Assembly: GCF_022690685.1 (NCBI RefSeq)
Contig: NZ_JALCYY010000001.1
Location: 1 to 64,000 of the forward strand
Length of the DNA: 64,000 bases
Direction: 5' to 3'
Source of the DNA: Anaeromyxobacter terrae
GTDB lineage: Bacteria > Myxococcota > Myxococcia > Myxococcales > Anaeromyxobacteraceae
In this document: one piece after another, positions 42,473 through 51,808 of the stretch
How the letters are laid out: every line of letters begins with the position of its first letter
How positions within the stretch are numbered: the first letter of the stretch is position 1
The notes under the pieces: model-generated
Databases searched by the model: none
Told to the model about the DNA's origin: nothing
Seen by the model: the letters and a program-made list of their open reading frames with translations, nothing else
Made by a program: the position numbers and the translations under genes

Positions 42473-43696
42473 TTGTCGGCACATCGTCTTTGGGCCTGCG
42501 CGCTCGTGCTCGCGTACGGCGTGCCCGCGCTCGCGCAGGAAGTCGCATCCCAGGGTGGACCGCTTCGCTGGAGTGACATCACCGCGGCGATCGATCGGGA
42601 CCCGCGGGTCGCGGCGTCGCGCTCGCGCGTCCGCTCGGCGCAGGCCGGCGTCGCCGTCGCGCGGACGCCGCCGAACCCGGAGCTCGAGGCGACCGCGGGC
42701 CGCGGCACGGCCCGGGAGGGCCCGGCCCGCCGCGACGAGTGGGAGCTCGCGATCTCCCTCCCGCTCGACTGGCTCGCGCGAAGGGGCCCCGAGATCGACG
42801 CCGCGCGGGCGGGCGCCGACGCGCTGGCCGCGGAGGCCGAGGCGCTCCGCGCCGAGGTGACGGCGGAGCTCTGGCGGCTGTTCGTGCAGAGTGGCTACGG
42901 GGTGGCCGAGGTCGAGGCGCTGGAGGCGACCGAGCAGCAGGTCGAGGCGCTGACCCGGCTCGTGCGGCGCAGGGTGGAGGCGGGCGAGGGCCGTCCCGTC
43001 GAGATCCCGCGGGTCGAGCTCGAGCTCGAGCGCGTGCGGAACGAGCTCGCCGCGGCGCGCGCGGGCCGCGACGGCGCGCTCGCGCAGCTCGGGGCCTGGC
43101 TCGGCGCGACGGTCCAGCGGGTGGAGCTCCCCGCGGCGCCGCCCGCCATCGGCGCCAGCAGGGCCGCGGACGACCTCGCGCGCCACCCGCGGATCCGCGC
43201 GGCCCTCGCGCGCGCCGCCGCGGCGAGGGCGGAGGCGTCGGTCGCGCGAAGGTCGCGCGTCCCGGCGGTCTCCGTGGGCGGGTTCTACGCGAGCGAGCTG
43301 GATCGCGAGGCCGCCGGCGGACGGCTCACGGTCGAGCTCCCGCTCTGGGACTGGAAGACCGCCCGCGTGAAGCGGGCGGAGGCGTCGGCCGCGGCGGAGG
43401 GCAGCCGCGCAGACGCGGAGGGGAGGGCCCTCGCGGCGGCGGTCGCGCAGGCGGTCACCTCGTGCAGCCGAGCGCGTGCAATCGCCGACCGCCAGAAGAC
43501 GAACGTCCTGCCTCGCGCCGAGGAGTCGGCCCGCACGCTGGAGCGCACGTTCCAGCTGGGCGAGGCGGGGATCCTCGACGTCATCGACGCGCGCCGCGTG
43601 CTGCTCGAGGCGCGACGCGAGGCGCTCTCGTTCGCCCGCGAGAGTTACGTGGAGTGCGGTGCGCTCATCCTGCTGTCCGGTCGGGAGCTGCCATGA
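42473..43696 (+). CDS. TolC-family outer-membrane factor of heavy-metal efflux (CzcC-like)
   Basis: 407 residues; TTG start at 42473 with GGAGG upstream. Signal peptide MSAHRLWACALVLAYGVPALAQ, then two long helical TolC repeats: IDRDPRVAASRSRVRSAQAG, PPNPELEATAGRG, YGVAEVEALEATEQQVEAL, and in the second half LPLWDWKTARVKRAEASAAA, RTLERTFQLGEAGILDVIDA. It should trimerise in the outer membrane and connect through the adaptor to the RND pump. Its TGA overlaps the adaptor's ATG (ATGA), so the genes are coupled. Confidence 0.88.
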   Translation: MSAHRLWACALVLAYGVPALAQEVASQGGPLRWSDITAAIDRDPRVAASRSRVRSAQAGVAVARTPPNPELEATAGRGTAREGPARRDEWELAISLPLDWLARRGPEIDAARAGADALAAEAEALRAEVTAELWRLFVQSGYGVAEVEALEATEQQVEALTRLVRRRVEAGEGRPVEIPRVELELERVRNELAAARAGRDGALAQLGAWLGATVQRVELPAAPPAIGASRAADDLARHPRIRAALARAAAARAEASVARRSRVPAVSVGGFYASELDREAAGGRLTVELPLWDWKTARVKRAEASAAAEGSRADAEGRALAAAVAQAVTSCSRARAIADRQKTNVLPRAEESARTLERTFQLGEAGILDVIDARRVLLEARREALSFARESYVECGALILLSGRELP

Positions 43697-45078
43697 TCCG
43701 TCGCGATCTGAACGTCGTCATCCTCGCGGTCGCGCTCGTCGCCCTCGCTTGCCGAGGAGGTGGAAAGCCGGACGCCCCACGGCCGGACACGGCCGAGAAG
43801 ACCCGTGGCGAGGCCGGGCACGAGGAGCACGGCCCCGGGACGCCCGCCGCCGCGCACGCCGAGCGCGGGGAGGGGGACGGCCACGGACACGGGGGGGAGG
43901 AGGCATCCGATCTGGACCGTCCTCTCGACGAGCTCTTCGCGGCCACCTGCGAGCACGGCAAGAAGACCCACGCGTGCGACGAGTGCCGCTACGAGGTGGG
44001 CGTCGTCCGCGTGCCCGGGAAGCTCGTCGAGGGCGGGCTCGTCACGAAGGCGAGCGTCTCGAGGCGGCGCGTCGAGGCGCCGATCGTGCTCACGGGTGAG
44101 GTCCGGCTCGACGAGCGGCACGTCACGCACATCTCCCCCCGGGTCGAGGGGACCGTCCGGAAGGTTCACGCGAGCCTGGGAGAGCAAGTCCGGCGCGGGC
44201 AGCCGATCGTCGAGCTCGAGAGCGTCCAGCTCGGCGAGGCCGAGAGCGAGTACCTCGCGGCACGGGCGGCGCTCCGGCTCGCGCGGTCGAGCTTCGATCG
44301 GCAAGAGCAGCTACGAAGGGAGCAGATCTCGTCCGAGAAGGAGTACCTCACCGCGCATCAGGAGCACGAGGCGGCGCAGATCCGAGCCCGCTCGGCGCAG
44401 GAGAAGCTCGCGCGCCTCGGCGTCGCCCACGGCGACGTCGAGCGCCTCGCCAGCGCGGGCCGGAGCTCGGGTAACGGACTCGTCGTCCGCGCGCCCGCGG
44501 ACGGGATCGTCCTCGAGATGCATGCCGTGCCGGGCGAGCTCGTGAAGCCTGACGAGAGCATCGTGACGGTGGGCGACGTCTCGTCGGTGTGGGTGTGGGC
44601 GGATCTCCACGAGGACCAGCTCGGAAGGGTCCTCGACGCGCAGCGCGCGGGGAAGCTCCGGGCCGCGATCGGCGTGAAGGCGTTCCCGGACGCGTCGTTC
44701 CCGGGGGACGTCGACTTCGTCGGGCCGACCATGGACGAGCGTACGCGGACGGTGAAGGTGCGGATCGCGGCCGCGAACCCCGAGGCGAGGCTCCGGGCTG
44801 GGATGTTCGCGACCGTCCGGATCTTCCTGCCCGGCTTGGAGGAGGCGCTCGCGGTGCCGAGCGCCGCCGTCCTGTCCGACGCGGGGCGCTCCTTCGTCTT
44901 CGTGCACCACCACGCCGACTACTGGGTCCGGCGCCCGGTCGAGCCCGGCCGCAGGTGGCTGGACTGGGTCGAGGTGAAGGACGGCCTCTCCGGCGGCGAG
45001 ACGCTCGCCGCCGACGGGGCGTTCCTCCTGAAGTCGGACGTCCTGCGCTCGAAGATGGGCGCAGGCTGCGCGGACTAG
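43693..45078 (+). CDS. Heavy-metal RND efflux periplasmic adaptor (CzcB/CusB-like)
   Basis: 461 residues, lipoprotein signal (VVILAVALVALACRGGG). A His-rich linker (HEEHGPG ... GDGHGHGGEE) and a zinc-ribbon-like CEHGKKTHACDECRYEVGVV precede the standard adaptor: barrel/lipoyl ISPRVEGTVRKVHASLGEQV, helical hairpin ~175-235, and beta-barrel/membrane-proximal parts (VWVWADLHEDQLGRV, GPTMDERTRTVKVRI, LRAGMFATVRIFLP). The N-terminal metal-binding extension suggests capture of a divalent or thiophilic metal in the periplasm before export. Start overlaps the preceding stop by ATGA. Confidence 0.92.
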   Translation: MIRRDLNVVILAVALVALACRGGGKPDAPRPDTAEKTRGEAGHEEHGPGTPAAAHAERGEGDGHGHGGEEASDLDRPLDELFAATCEHGKKTHACDECRYEVGVVRVPGKLVEGGLVTKASVSRRRVEAPIVLTGEVRLDERHVTHISPRVEGTVRKVHASLGEQVRRGQPIVELESVQLGEAESEYLAARAALRLARSSFDRQEQLRREQISSEKEYLTAHQEHEAAQIRARSAQEKLARLGVAHGDVERLASAGRSSGNGLVVRAPADGIVLEMHAVPGELVKPDESIVTVGDVSSVWVWADLHEDQLGRVLDAQRAGKLRAAIGVKAFPDASFPGDVDFVGPTMDERTRTVKVRIAAANPEARLRAGMFATVRIFLPGLEEALAVPSAAVLSDAGRSFVFVHHHADYWVRRPVEPGRRWLDWVEVKDGLSGGETLAADGAFLLKSDVLRSKMGAGCAD

Positions 45079-45085
45079 GGCGAAG

Positions 45086-48000
45086 ATGCGCACCATCGAG
45101 TGGCTCCTCAGGAACCGCCTCCTCGTCCTCGCGGTCACCGCCGTGCTCGCCGTCGCCGGCGGCGTCGCGTGGAAGCGCCTGCCGATCGACGCCTTCCCCG
45201 ACGTGACGAACACACAGGTGATGATCCTCACGAAGGCGCCCGGCCTCGCCGCCGTGGACGTCGAGCAGCGCGTCAGCTTCCCCATCGAGCAGGAGATGCG
45301 CGGGCTCCCGCGCGTCCTCCAGGTGCGGTCGCTCTCGAAGGCGGAGCTGTCCCAGGTCGTGGTCGTCTTCGAGGATGGCGCCGAGACCTACTGGACGCGC
45401 CAGGTGGTGTTCGAGCGGCTCGCCGGCGCGCGCGAGCACCTGCCGCCGGGGGTCGCGCCGGAGCTCGGCCCGATCTCCACCGGCCTCGGAGAGATCTTCC
45501 AGTACACGCTGGAGGGAGAGGGGCTCTCCCCGATGGACCTGCGGACGATCCAGGACTGGATCCTGGCGCCGCAGCTCCGGCCGATCCCCGGCGTGAACGA
45601 GGTGAACAGCTTCGGCGGCGAGGTGAAGCAGTACCAGGTCCTCGTCCATCCGGACCGCCTCGTGAAGTACCGGCTCACGGTCCGCGACGTCTCCGAGGCG
45701 ATCGAGCGGTCGAACGGGAACGCCGGCGGCGGCGTGGTGGTCGCCGGCTGGGAGCAGACCTACCTCCGCGGCGTGGGCCTCCTGCGCGACGTCCCCGACA
45801 TCGAGCGGATCGTGCTCGGCGCCTTCGACGGCTCACCGGTGTACCTGCGCGACGTCGCCGACGTCGTCATCGGCGCGGAGCCGCGGCAGGGGGCGGTGAC
45901 GCGCGACGGCGCGGGCGAGGCGGTCGCCGGCATGGTGATCATGCTGAAGGGCGCGAACGCGAAGGAGGTCGTCTCGGGTGTGCAGGGGGCGATCGAGCGC
46001 GCCCAGGGGACCCTGCCGGCGGGCGCGCGCATCAGCGTCTTCTACGACCGCACCTCGCTCATCGAGGCGTGCATCGAGACCGTGGTCGACGCGCTGCTCG
46101 AGGGCGGGATCTTCGTGGTCCTCGTGCTGTTCCTGTTCGTGGCGGAGCTTCGCACGGCGGTGGTGGTCCTCTTCTCGCTGCCGTTCACGTTCCTCGTCTC
46201 CTTCATCGTGATGGGCTGGGCGGGGCTCACCTCGAACCTCATGTCCCTCGGCGGGCTCGCGTTCTCGGTCGGGATGGTGGTCGACGCGTCGATCGTGGTC
46301 GTCGAGAACGTGCGGCGGCACCTCGCCGAGGATTCCAGCCGGAGCCGGCACGACGTCGTCGCGATGGCGGTCCGCGAGGTGGCCAGGCCGGTGGCGTTCT
46401 CGGTCCTGGTGATCGCGGTGATCCTCGTGCCGCTCTACGCGCTCCAGGGCGTCGAGGGGAAGATGTTCGCCCCGCTCGCCACCACGATGCTCGTCGCGCT
46501 GCTCGTGTCGCTCGCCGTCGCGCTCACGGTGGTCCCGGTGCTCTCCGCGACGCTGCTGAGGCAGGCGCCCGAGAAGGAGTTCCGGCTCGTGCGGCGCCTC
46601 CACGAGGGGTACCTGCGCCTCCTCCGCCGGGCGGTCGCCCGCCCGCGCCGGACCATCGCCGTCAGCGCGGCGGTCCTCATCGCGTCGGCGGCGCTCGTCC
46701 CGCTCGTCGGGACGGAGTTCATGCCGCCGCTCGACGAGGGATCCATCGCCATCAACGTCGTCCGGCTGCCGAACGCCTCGCTCGCCGGCTCGGTGAACGT
46801 CGCGAGCTACCTGGAGAAGCGGCTCCGGGAGTACCCGGAGGTGGAAACGGTCGTCTCGAAGACCGGCCGCGCCGAGATCTCGGAGGACCCGATGGGCCCC
46901 GAGCAGACGGACGTGTTCGTCATGCTGAAGCCGCGGCGGGCCTGGAGGAGCGGACGCGACAAGGCGGAGCTCGTCGAGGCGATGCGGAGGGAGCTCTCGG
47001 ACGTTCCGGGCCTCCGGCTCTCGTTCTCGCAGCCGATCGCGCTCCGCGTGAACGAGCTCATCTCGGGCGTGAAGAGCGACCTCGCCGTGAAGATCTTCGG
47101 GCCCGATCTCGAGATCCTGAAGGGCTTCGCCGACCGGATCGGCGCCGCGGTGGGCGGCGTCCGGGGCGCGGGCGACGTGAAGGTGGAGCAGGTGTCGGGG
47201 ATGCCGCAGTACGACCTCGACATCGATCGCGAGGCCGCGGCCCGCCACGGCATCCGCGTCGGCGACGTGAACGACACCATCGAGACCGCGATCGGCGGCC
47301 GCCAGGCGACGACGTTCATCGAGGGCCAGCGCCGCTTCGCGGTCACGGTCCGCTTCCCGGAGGAGAGCCGGAAGGACATCGACGAGATCGAGCGGCTGCT
47401 CGTTCCGGGCCCGGAGGGCGCGCGGGTCCCGCTCGCGCAGCTCGCCCGGGTGAACCTCGTCGAGGCGCCCGCCCAGGTGAGCCGCGAGAACGGGATGCGG
47501 CGCGTCGTCGTGGAGGCGAACGTCCGCGGGCGCGATCTCGGCGGCTTCGTGGACGACGTGCGCGCGCGGATCGAGGGGATCGAGGAGGAGCTGCCGCCCG
47601 GCTACTTCCTGCGGCTCGGCGGCCAGTTCGAGAACCAGGAGCGGGCGATGAAGCGGCTCGCGATCGTCGTCCCGGTCGCCCTCGCGCTCGTCTTCCTGCT
47701 GCTCTACCTCGCGCTGGGCTCCGTCCCGTACGCGGCCCTCGTCCTGCTGAACCTCCCGTTCGCGCTCGTCGGCGGCGTGGTCGCGGTGGTGATCTTCGGG
47801 ATCCCGCTCTCCGTCTCCGCCGCGGTGGCGTTCATCGTGCTGCTCGGCGTGGCGGTCCAGAACGGCGTCGTGCTGGTCTCGTTCTTCCGCCAGCTCCGGG
47901 AGCGCGGGCTCTCCGTCGCCGAGACGGTGGAGCAGGGCTGCAACCTGCGCTTCCGCCCGCTCCTCATGACGGCGCTGACGAGCTTCATCGGGCACCTGCC

Positions 48001-48184
48001 GATGCTGTACGCCACCGGCTCCGGCGCCGACATCCAGCGGCCGCTCGCGGTGGTCGTCATGGGCGGGCTCGTCACGTCCACGCTGCTCACGCTGCTCGTG
48101 CTCCCCGCGCTGTACGCGCTGCTCGCCGGGCGTCTTCCGGCCGAGCGGTCCGTCGGGGCGGAGGTCGCGGAGCGCGAGGGGTGA
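45086..48184 (+). CDS. CzcA/CusA-family heavy-metal RND efflux pump
   Basis: 1032 residues, the normal HME-RND length. First helix at ~8-28, FPDVTNTQVMILTKAPGLAA, large periplasmic loops after helices 1 and 7, and the diagnostic fourth-helix motif SVGMVVDASIVVVENVRR, plus FMPPLDEGSIAINVVRLPNA and the late TALTSFIGHLPMLYATGSGA. Proton-driven export of divalent or monovalent heavy metals; the motif VDASIVVVEN does not let me assign zinc, cobalt, nickel, copper or silver with certainty. It starts 7 bp after the adaptor stop behind GGGCGAAG and completes the CBA unit. Confidence 0.95.
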   Translation: MRTIEWLLRNRLLVLAVTAVLAVAGGVAWKRLPIDAFPDVTNTQVMILTKAPGLAAVDVEQRVSFPIEQEMRGLPRVLQVRSLSKAELSQVVVVFEDGAETYWTRQVVFERLAGAREHLPPGVAPELGPISTGLGEIFQYTLEGEGLSPMDLRTIQDWILAPQLRPIPGVNEVNSFGGEVKQYQVLVHPDRLVKYRLTVRDVSEAIERSNGNAGGGVVVAGWEQTYLRGVGLLRDVPDIERIVLGAFDGSPVYLRDVADVVIGAEPRQGAVTRDGAGEAVAGMVIMLKGANAKEVVSGVQGAIERAQGTLPAGARISVFYDRTSLIEACIETVVDALLEGGIFVVLVLFLFVAELRTAVVVLFSLPFTFLVSFIVMGWAGLTSNLMSLGGLAFSVGMVVDASIVVVENVRRHLAEDSSRSRHDVVAMAVREVARPVAFSVLVIAVILVPLYALQGVEGKMFAPLATTMLVALLVSLAVALTVVPVLSATLLRQAPEKEFRLVRRLHEGYLRLLRRAVARPRRTIAVSAAVLIASAALVPLVGTEFMPPLDEGSIAINVVRLPNASLAGSVNVASYLEKRLREYPEVETVVSKTGRAEISEDPMGPEQTDVFVMLKPRRAWRSGRDKAELVEAMRRELSDVPGLRLSFSQPIALRVNELISGVKSDLAVKIFGPDLEILKGFADRIGAAVGGVRGAGDVKVEQVSGMPQYDLDIDREAAARHGIRVGDVNDTIETAIGGRQATTFIEGQRRFAVTVRFPEESRKDIDEIERLLVPGPEGARVPLAQLARVNLVEAPAQVSRENGMRRVVVEANVRGRDLGGFVDDVRARIEGIEEELPPGYFLRLGGQFENQERAMKRLAIVVPVALALVFLLLYLALGSVPYAALVLLNLPFALVGGVVAVVIFGIPLSVSAAVAFIVLLGVAVQNGVVLVSFFRQLRERGLSVAETVEQGCNLRFRPLLMTALTSFIGHLPMLYATGSGADIQRPLAVVVMGGLVTSTLLTLLVLPALYALLAGRLPAERSVGAEVAEREG

Positions 48185-48196
48185 AGGACGTCGGGA

Positions 48197-48694
48197 TCAC
48201 CGCAGGACGATGGACGGTCTTCGCTCGCGGACGAAGGCCGCGACGCGCGCGATGTCCTCGTCCGTTCCGGTCGCGACGCAGCCCGCGGTCCAGTCGACCC
48301 AGGTGGACGCGCGCCCGAGCCAGGAGAGTCTCCGACCCGGGCCATGGATGCCGACGTTGCTGCCGCTGAGCCCGCGCGCCCGCTGCGCTGCGGTGGGGTA
48401 GCCGATCGGGATGAAGGTGCCGAAGCGGGAGGGTCGGGGCTCTCCGAGCGTGTACGCGCCGAGCGGCGTTCGCCCGTCGCCCTCGCGCTCCTTGTCGACA
48501 CCTCCGCGCCCGAGCGCCACCCGCACGCGCGCAACGGCGTGCCGATCGGTGCACAGCCAGAGCACGCGTGCCCGAGTGTCGACGACGACGTGATCGCCGA
48601 CATCAGGGCAGGGCGCGGCTTCGGCCTCGGGAAGGGCGGCCGACACGCAGCCCAGCAGGGGGAGGAGCCCGGCGGTGAGGAGGGCGAGGCGCAT
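48197..48694 (-). CDS. L,D-transpeptidase-like YkuD lipoprotein
   Basis: 165 residues. Lipoprotein signal MRLALLTAGLLPLLGCVS; then a YkuD fold: HVVVDTRARVLWLCTDRHAV, KEREGDGRTPLGAYTLGEPR, and the active-site region VGIHGPGRR ... WTAGCVATGTDEDIARV, where His of IHG and Cys of AGCV match the catalytic pair (HxG...SxGC-type, with Thr-Ala before Gly-Cys). It would act on peptidoglycan cross-links or lipoprotein anchoring in the periplasm. Convergent with the RND pump (12-bp gap). Confidence 0.85.
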   Translation of the reverse strand: MRLALLTAGLLPLLGCVSAALPEAEAAPCPDVGDHVVVDTRARVLWLCTDRHAVARVRVALGRGGVDKEREGDGRTPLGAYTLGEPRPSRFGTFIPIGYPTAAQRARGLSGSNVGIHGPGRRLSWLGRASTWVDWTAGCVATGTDEDIARVAAFVRERRPSIVLR

Positions 48695-48828
48695 GTCACT
48701 TGCCGGAGCAAGGAGCGCGCCGAGGCCGTACTGCCGAAACTCGGCAGCGGCGCGGCCGCCTGGACACGGACGCGTATCGGCCCGGAGACACAGCCGCGCG
48801 CGCCGCGTACCGTCAACCCTGACGGTCG

Positions 48829-49455
48829 TCAGTCGAGCAACAGGCGAAGGTCATCGGGCTCCGGAGCGGAAACGACCGCCGGGTCGGCGTCGTCGGCGTC
48901 GTAGCCCGCGATCGAAGTGCCCGCTGGGACGTGCGCGCCGAGGCACGAGATCGAGCGCGGCCGCGCGCCGACCCCATCGCCGTCCTGGTCGCGGTAGGTC
49001 ACCACCCAGCGGTACAGGCTCGCGGCGGAGTCGTCGCAGTCGTTCCCGCTCGCGGCGGAGAGGTAGGGCGGCGGGAGCGCCGCACCCGTGCACAGCGAGC
49101 CCTCCTCGCGGTAGGTGAACCCGTCGCCGTCGAGATCCACGAGCTTGTCGACGAGGCGCCACCGCGTCGGGTCGTCGGGCGCACAGTCGGCCCCCGCGAG
49201 CGCGTAGCCGGGCGGAGCCGAGCCACCGGTGCAGAACGGAGCCCCCGACCCGGCGCCCACGCCGTCACCATCGACATCGCGGTATGCGGTCACCGAGGCG
49301 TACACCGCCGGATCAGAGTCGTCGCAGTCGGCCCCTGCGGCGACGCCGTCGCGGTCGGCGTCGGCGGGCCGGTGCTCGCGGGAGCAGGCCGCGGCGACGA
49401 TCCCGGCGGCGACGAGGATCGAGCGCGCCAGGCGCATCGTCGTCACCCGGGTCAC
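48829..49455 (-). CDS. Lipoprotein with Asp-rich calcium-binding (thrombospondin-3-like) repeats
   Basis: 208 residues. Lipobox in ARSILVAAGIVAAACSREH, then several DxDxDG loops: ADADRDGVAAGADCDDSDP, YRDVDGDGVGAG, VDLDGDGFTYREEG, YRDQDGDGVGARPR. These bind calcium in thrombospondin-3 and MopE-like proteins, and the Cys/Asp pattern (GADCDDSDP, GNDCDDS) fits the MopE-type group. GTG 49455 shares GTGA with the preceding stop; an ATG six codons in (49437) is an alternative. Surface protein, role unknown. Confidence 0.72.
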   Translation of the reverse strand: MTRVTTMRLARSILVAAGIVAAACSREHRPADADRDGVAAGADCDDSDPAVYASVTAYRDVDGDGVGAGSGAPFCTGGSAPPGYALAGADCAPDDPTRWRLVDKLVDLDGDGFTYREEGSLCTGAALPPPYLSAASGNDCDDSAASLYRWVVTYRDQDGDGVGARPRSISCLGAHVPAGTSIAGYDADDADPAVVSAPEPDDLRLLLD

Positions 49456-49775
49456 GGCGCGACGAGGGCGACGTTGCAGCAGTCGGACCCTACCTGGGCA
49501 ACGTACTGGCCGGGCTTGCTGAGCGCGAGGAGCAGCGAGCGATGGCAGGCCTCGAGGCGGGCGGCCTTCAGGGTGTCGCTCGGGTTACCGAGTGTCCACC
49601 GAACCGTCTTCGTGCTGGGACTCGACTCTCCCTGGACGATGCCGGTCACCTGGAGCGTTTCCGTCCCCACGTTGACGGCGTCCACCGTCATGTAGGGAAG
49701 CGACGTCTGCGCGCCGGTGGCAGGCGAAAGCGAGAGCACCGCGAGCGTGATCGCGGCGAGCGAGAGCCTCTTCAT
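49452..49775 (-). CDS. Small secreted protein, coupled to the calcium-binding lipoprotein
   Basis: 107 residues from ATG 49775 (GGGGGA five bases upstream). Signal peptide MKRLSLAAITLAVLSLSPAT, then a beta-rich body (YMTVDAVNVGTETLQVTGIV) and three Cys (EACHRSLLL, SDCCNVAL). The stop TGA overlaps the GTG of the next gene, so the two are translated together. Family not recognised. The ORF track runs upstream to 50156 only by antisense extension. Confidence 0.65.
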   Translation of the reverse strand: MKRLSLAAITLAVLSLSPATGAQTSLPYMTVDAVNVGTETLQVTGIVQGESSPSTKTVRWTLGNPSDTLKAARLEACHRSLLLALSKPGQYVAQVGSDCCNVALVAP

Positions 49776-49977
49776 CTGTATCCCCCGTGCGGCGTCGCGC
49801 TCACCGCCGACGCTCCGGCGCATGAGAGCAGAGGACGCACGATTTGTAAAGATCGGCTCGGAGTACGATGCGCTCCTGGCGCTCGCGGAGTGGCGTCTCA
49901 CTTCATCGCGCCGGGCGTGGGGTGCTACCGTGGTCGGCAGCGCACGTTCGTCGTGGCGGCGCGCCGGAGATCGCATC

Positions 49978-50610
49978 GTGCTCGAGCCGGACGTCACGCT
50001 CACCGACATCGGCCTCGCGCTCGAGTGCGCGGCGTTCGCGGTGCTGCTCGTGCGGGACGGCGGGGCGCCGGCGCGGCGATGGTTCGCCGGGTTCTTCGCC
50101 CTGATCGGCGCGGCGGCTGCGCTGGGTGCGATCGAGCACGGCTTCGTGGCGGACAAGACCTCGTCCGCGGGCGTGGCCGTCTGGACCGCAACGCTGCTCG
50201 CGGTCGGCCTCGCCGCGGTGGCCGGCTGGGGCGTGGGGGCGCGGCTCGTGCTCGGCCGGCGCGCCGCGCCTGCGGTGACGAGCGGGGTCGCGCTGGCGTT
50301 CGCCGTGTACGCCGCGGCGGTCGTCCTCGGCGAGCGACGCTTCGTCGTGGCGATCGCGTTCTACCTGCCGGCGGCGCTGTTCCTCCTCGTGGCCTTCCGG
50401 CTCGCGGCGCGGCGCGGAGACGCGCGCGTGAACGCCGGTGCGTGGGGGCTCGGGCTCACCTTCGTCGCGGCGGCCGTGCAGCAGGGACGCGTCGCGGTGC
50501 ACCCGCGATTCTTCGACCACAACGCGCTCTACCACGTCATCCAGGCGGTGGGCCTGTACCTCGTCTTCCGCGGCGCGCGGCTCGCGACGCGGGTCGCGCC
50601 GAGGGCCTGA
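49978..50610 (+). CDS. Multi-span membrane protein of unknown function
   Basis: 210 residues from GTG 49978 (GGAG seven bases upstream); the in-frame extension to 49717 is hydrophilic and overlaps the divergent gene, so it is rejected. About seven hydrophobic helices (IGLALECAAFAVLLV, WFAGFFALIGAAAALGAIEH, VVAGWGVGARLVLG, VTSGVALAFAVYAAAVVLG, VVAIAFYLPAALFLLVAF). Polar signature at the end: HPRFFDHNALYHVIQAVGLY, with paired His in the last helices. This resembles DUF6962-like membrane proteins; no activity is known. Confidence 0.65.
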   Translation: MLEPDVTLTDIGLALECAAFAVLLVRDGGAPARRWFAGFFALIGAAAALGAIEHGFVADKTSSAGVAVWTATLLAVGLAAVAGWGVGARLVLGRRAAPAVTSGVALAFAVYAAAVVLGERRFVVAIAFYLPAALFLLVAFRLAARRGDARVNAGAWGLGLTFVAAAVQQGRVAVHPRFFDHNALYHVIQAVGLYLVFRGARLATRVAPRA

Positions 50611-50687
50611 AGGTAGCCCGGCGCGGCGTTCGGTCCGCCGTCAGGGGCCGCGGTGGCCTCTCCACCGGCTCGCGGCCCGGCCGCCGG

Positions 50688-51770
50688 GTGTGCACATTCG
50701 ATCCGGTGCGCGACGTCCGTCTGCTGAGCGAGTCCCGGGTTGCCGAGCGGTCGCTCGCCGTGCTGGCGACCGGCGCGGCGCTCGCGTTCTGCTACCTCGC
50801 CCGCGAGCTCCTCGTCCCGAGCGTCGTCGGGATCATCCTCGCGTTCAACGTGCACCCGGTCGTCGAGGCGCTGGAGCGGCGCAAGGTCCCGCGATCGATC
50901 GCGGCCCTCGTGGGGACGCTCATCGCCCTCGCCGTGGTGGCAGCCATCGTCGCGCTGCTGTGGAACCGCGTCGCGGCCTTCCTGGATGAGCTCCCGAGCT
51001 ACGAGGGGAGGCTGCGGCAGGCCTCCTCCGCGGTGGCGCGCCACCTCGGGCACTTCCGTGCGCAGACGGAGCAGATCGCGAAGCCGCCGTCGCGCCCGGG
51101 CGCGGTGCGAGTGGAGGAGGGAATTCCCTGGGGGCAGGTCCTCGTCGGCACCGCGCAGGGCGCGATCGCCATCGCCGCCGCGTGCACGCTCGCGATCTTC
51201 GTCCTCTACTTCGCGCTGGCGGAGGGTCCACGGTACCGCGCCAAGTTCCTGGCGCACGTCGGCCGCGATCCCGCCGCGCGCACCCGGACGCTCGCGGCGT
51301 TCGAGGAGCTCCACCGCGACGTCGAGCAGTACATGCTGAACCGGGTCGGGCTGAACGCGCTCCTCGGGCTCGTCACCTGGGCGATCTACGCGATCTACGG
51401 CCTGGAGCACGCGGCGGTGTGGGGGATGGCCACCGCGCTCCTGCACTTCATCCCCTACGTCGGACCGGCGATCGGGCTCGCGCTCCCGACGCTCATGGCG
51501 CTGCTCCAGTACGGCTCGGTGAAGCACGTCCTCGCCGTCGGCGGGATCTACCTCGCGCTCGTGTCGCTCCAGGGGAACGTCGTCGACCCGATCTTCCTCG
51601 GTAAGCAGCTGCGGCTGAACGCGCTCGCGGTCTTCCTCGGCTCGCTGTTCTGGTTCTGGATCTGGGGACCCGTCGGCCTGTTCGTGGCGGTGCCCGTGCT
51701 CTCGACCATCCGGATCGCGTGCAAGTACATCCCGCGGCTCCAGTTCATCTCGGACTTCCTCGCGGAGTGA
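50688..51770 (+). CDS. AI-2E family transporter (PerM/YdiK-like permease)
   Basis: 360 residues with eight predicted membrane helices. Hallmarks: LLVPSVVGIILAFNVHPVVE, a large periplasmic-type loop ~85-160, ALLHFIPYVGPAIGLALPTL, GNVVDPIFLGKQLRLNALAV, and FLGSLFWFWIWGPVGLFVAV. The family contains proton/sodium-driven small-molecule or auto-inducer exporters; the substrate here is unknown. GTG at 50688 or 50706; no clear Shine-Dalgarno. It lies 77 bp after the membrane protein and converges on the helicase gene. Confidence 0.9.
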   Translation: MCTFDPVRDVRLLSESRVAERSLAVLATGAALAFCYLARELLVPSVVGIILAFNVHPVVEALERRKVPRSIAALVGTLIALAVVAAIVALLWNRVAAFLDELPSYEGRLRQASSAVARHLGHFRAQTEQIAKPPSRPGAVRVEEGIPWGQVLVGTAQGAIAIAAACTLAIFVLYFALAEGPRYRAKFLAHVGRDPAARTRTLAAFEELHRDVEQYMLNRVGLNALLGLVTWAIYAIYGLEHAAVWGMATALLHFIPYVGPAIGLALPTLMALLQYGSVKHVLAVGGIYLALVSLQGNVVDPIFLGKQLRLNALAVFLGSLFWFWIWGPVGLFVAVPVLSTIRIACKYIPRLQFISDFLAE

Positions 51771-51808
51771 GCGCCGCCGCGCGCTCCCGGCTCGACGAGG
51801 CCGCGGCC

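Noticed and set aside
45833-47995. 720-residue minus-strand ORF inside the RND pump
   Set aside because: His/Arg/Glu-rich mirror of czcA codons; no domain.
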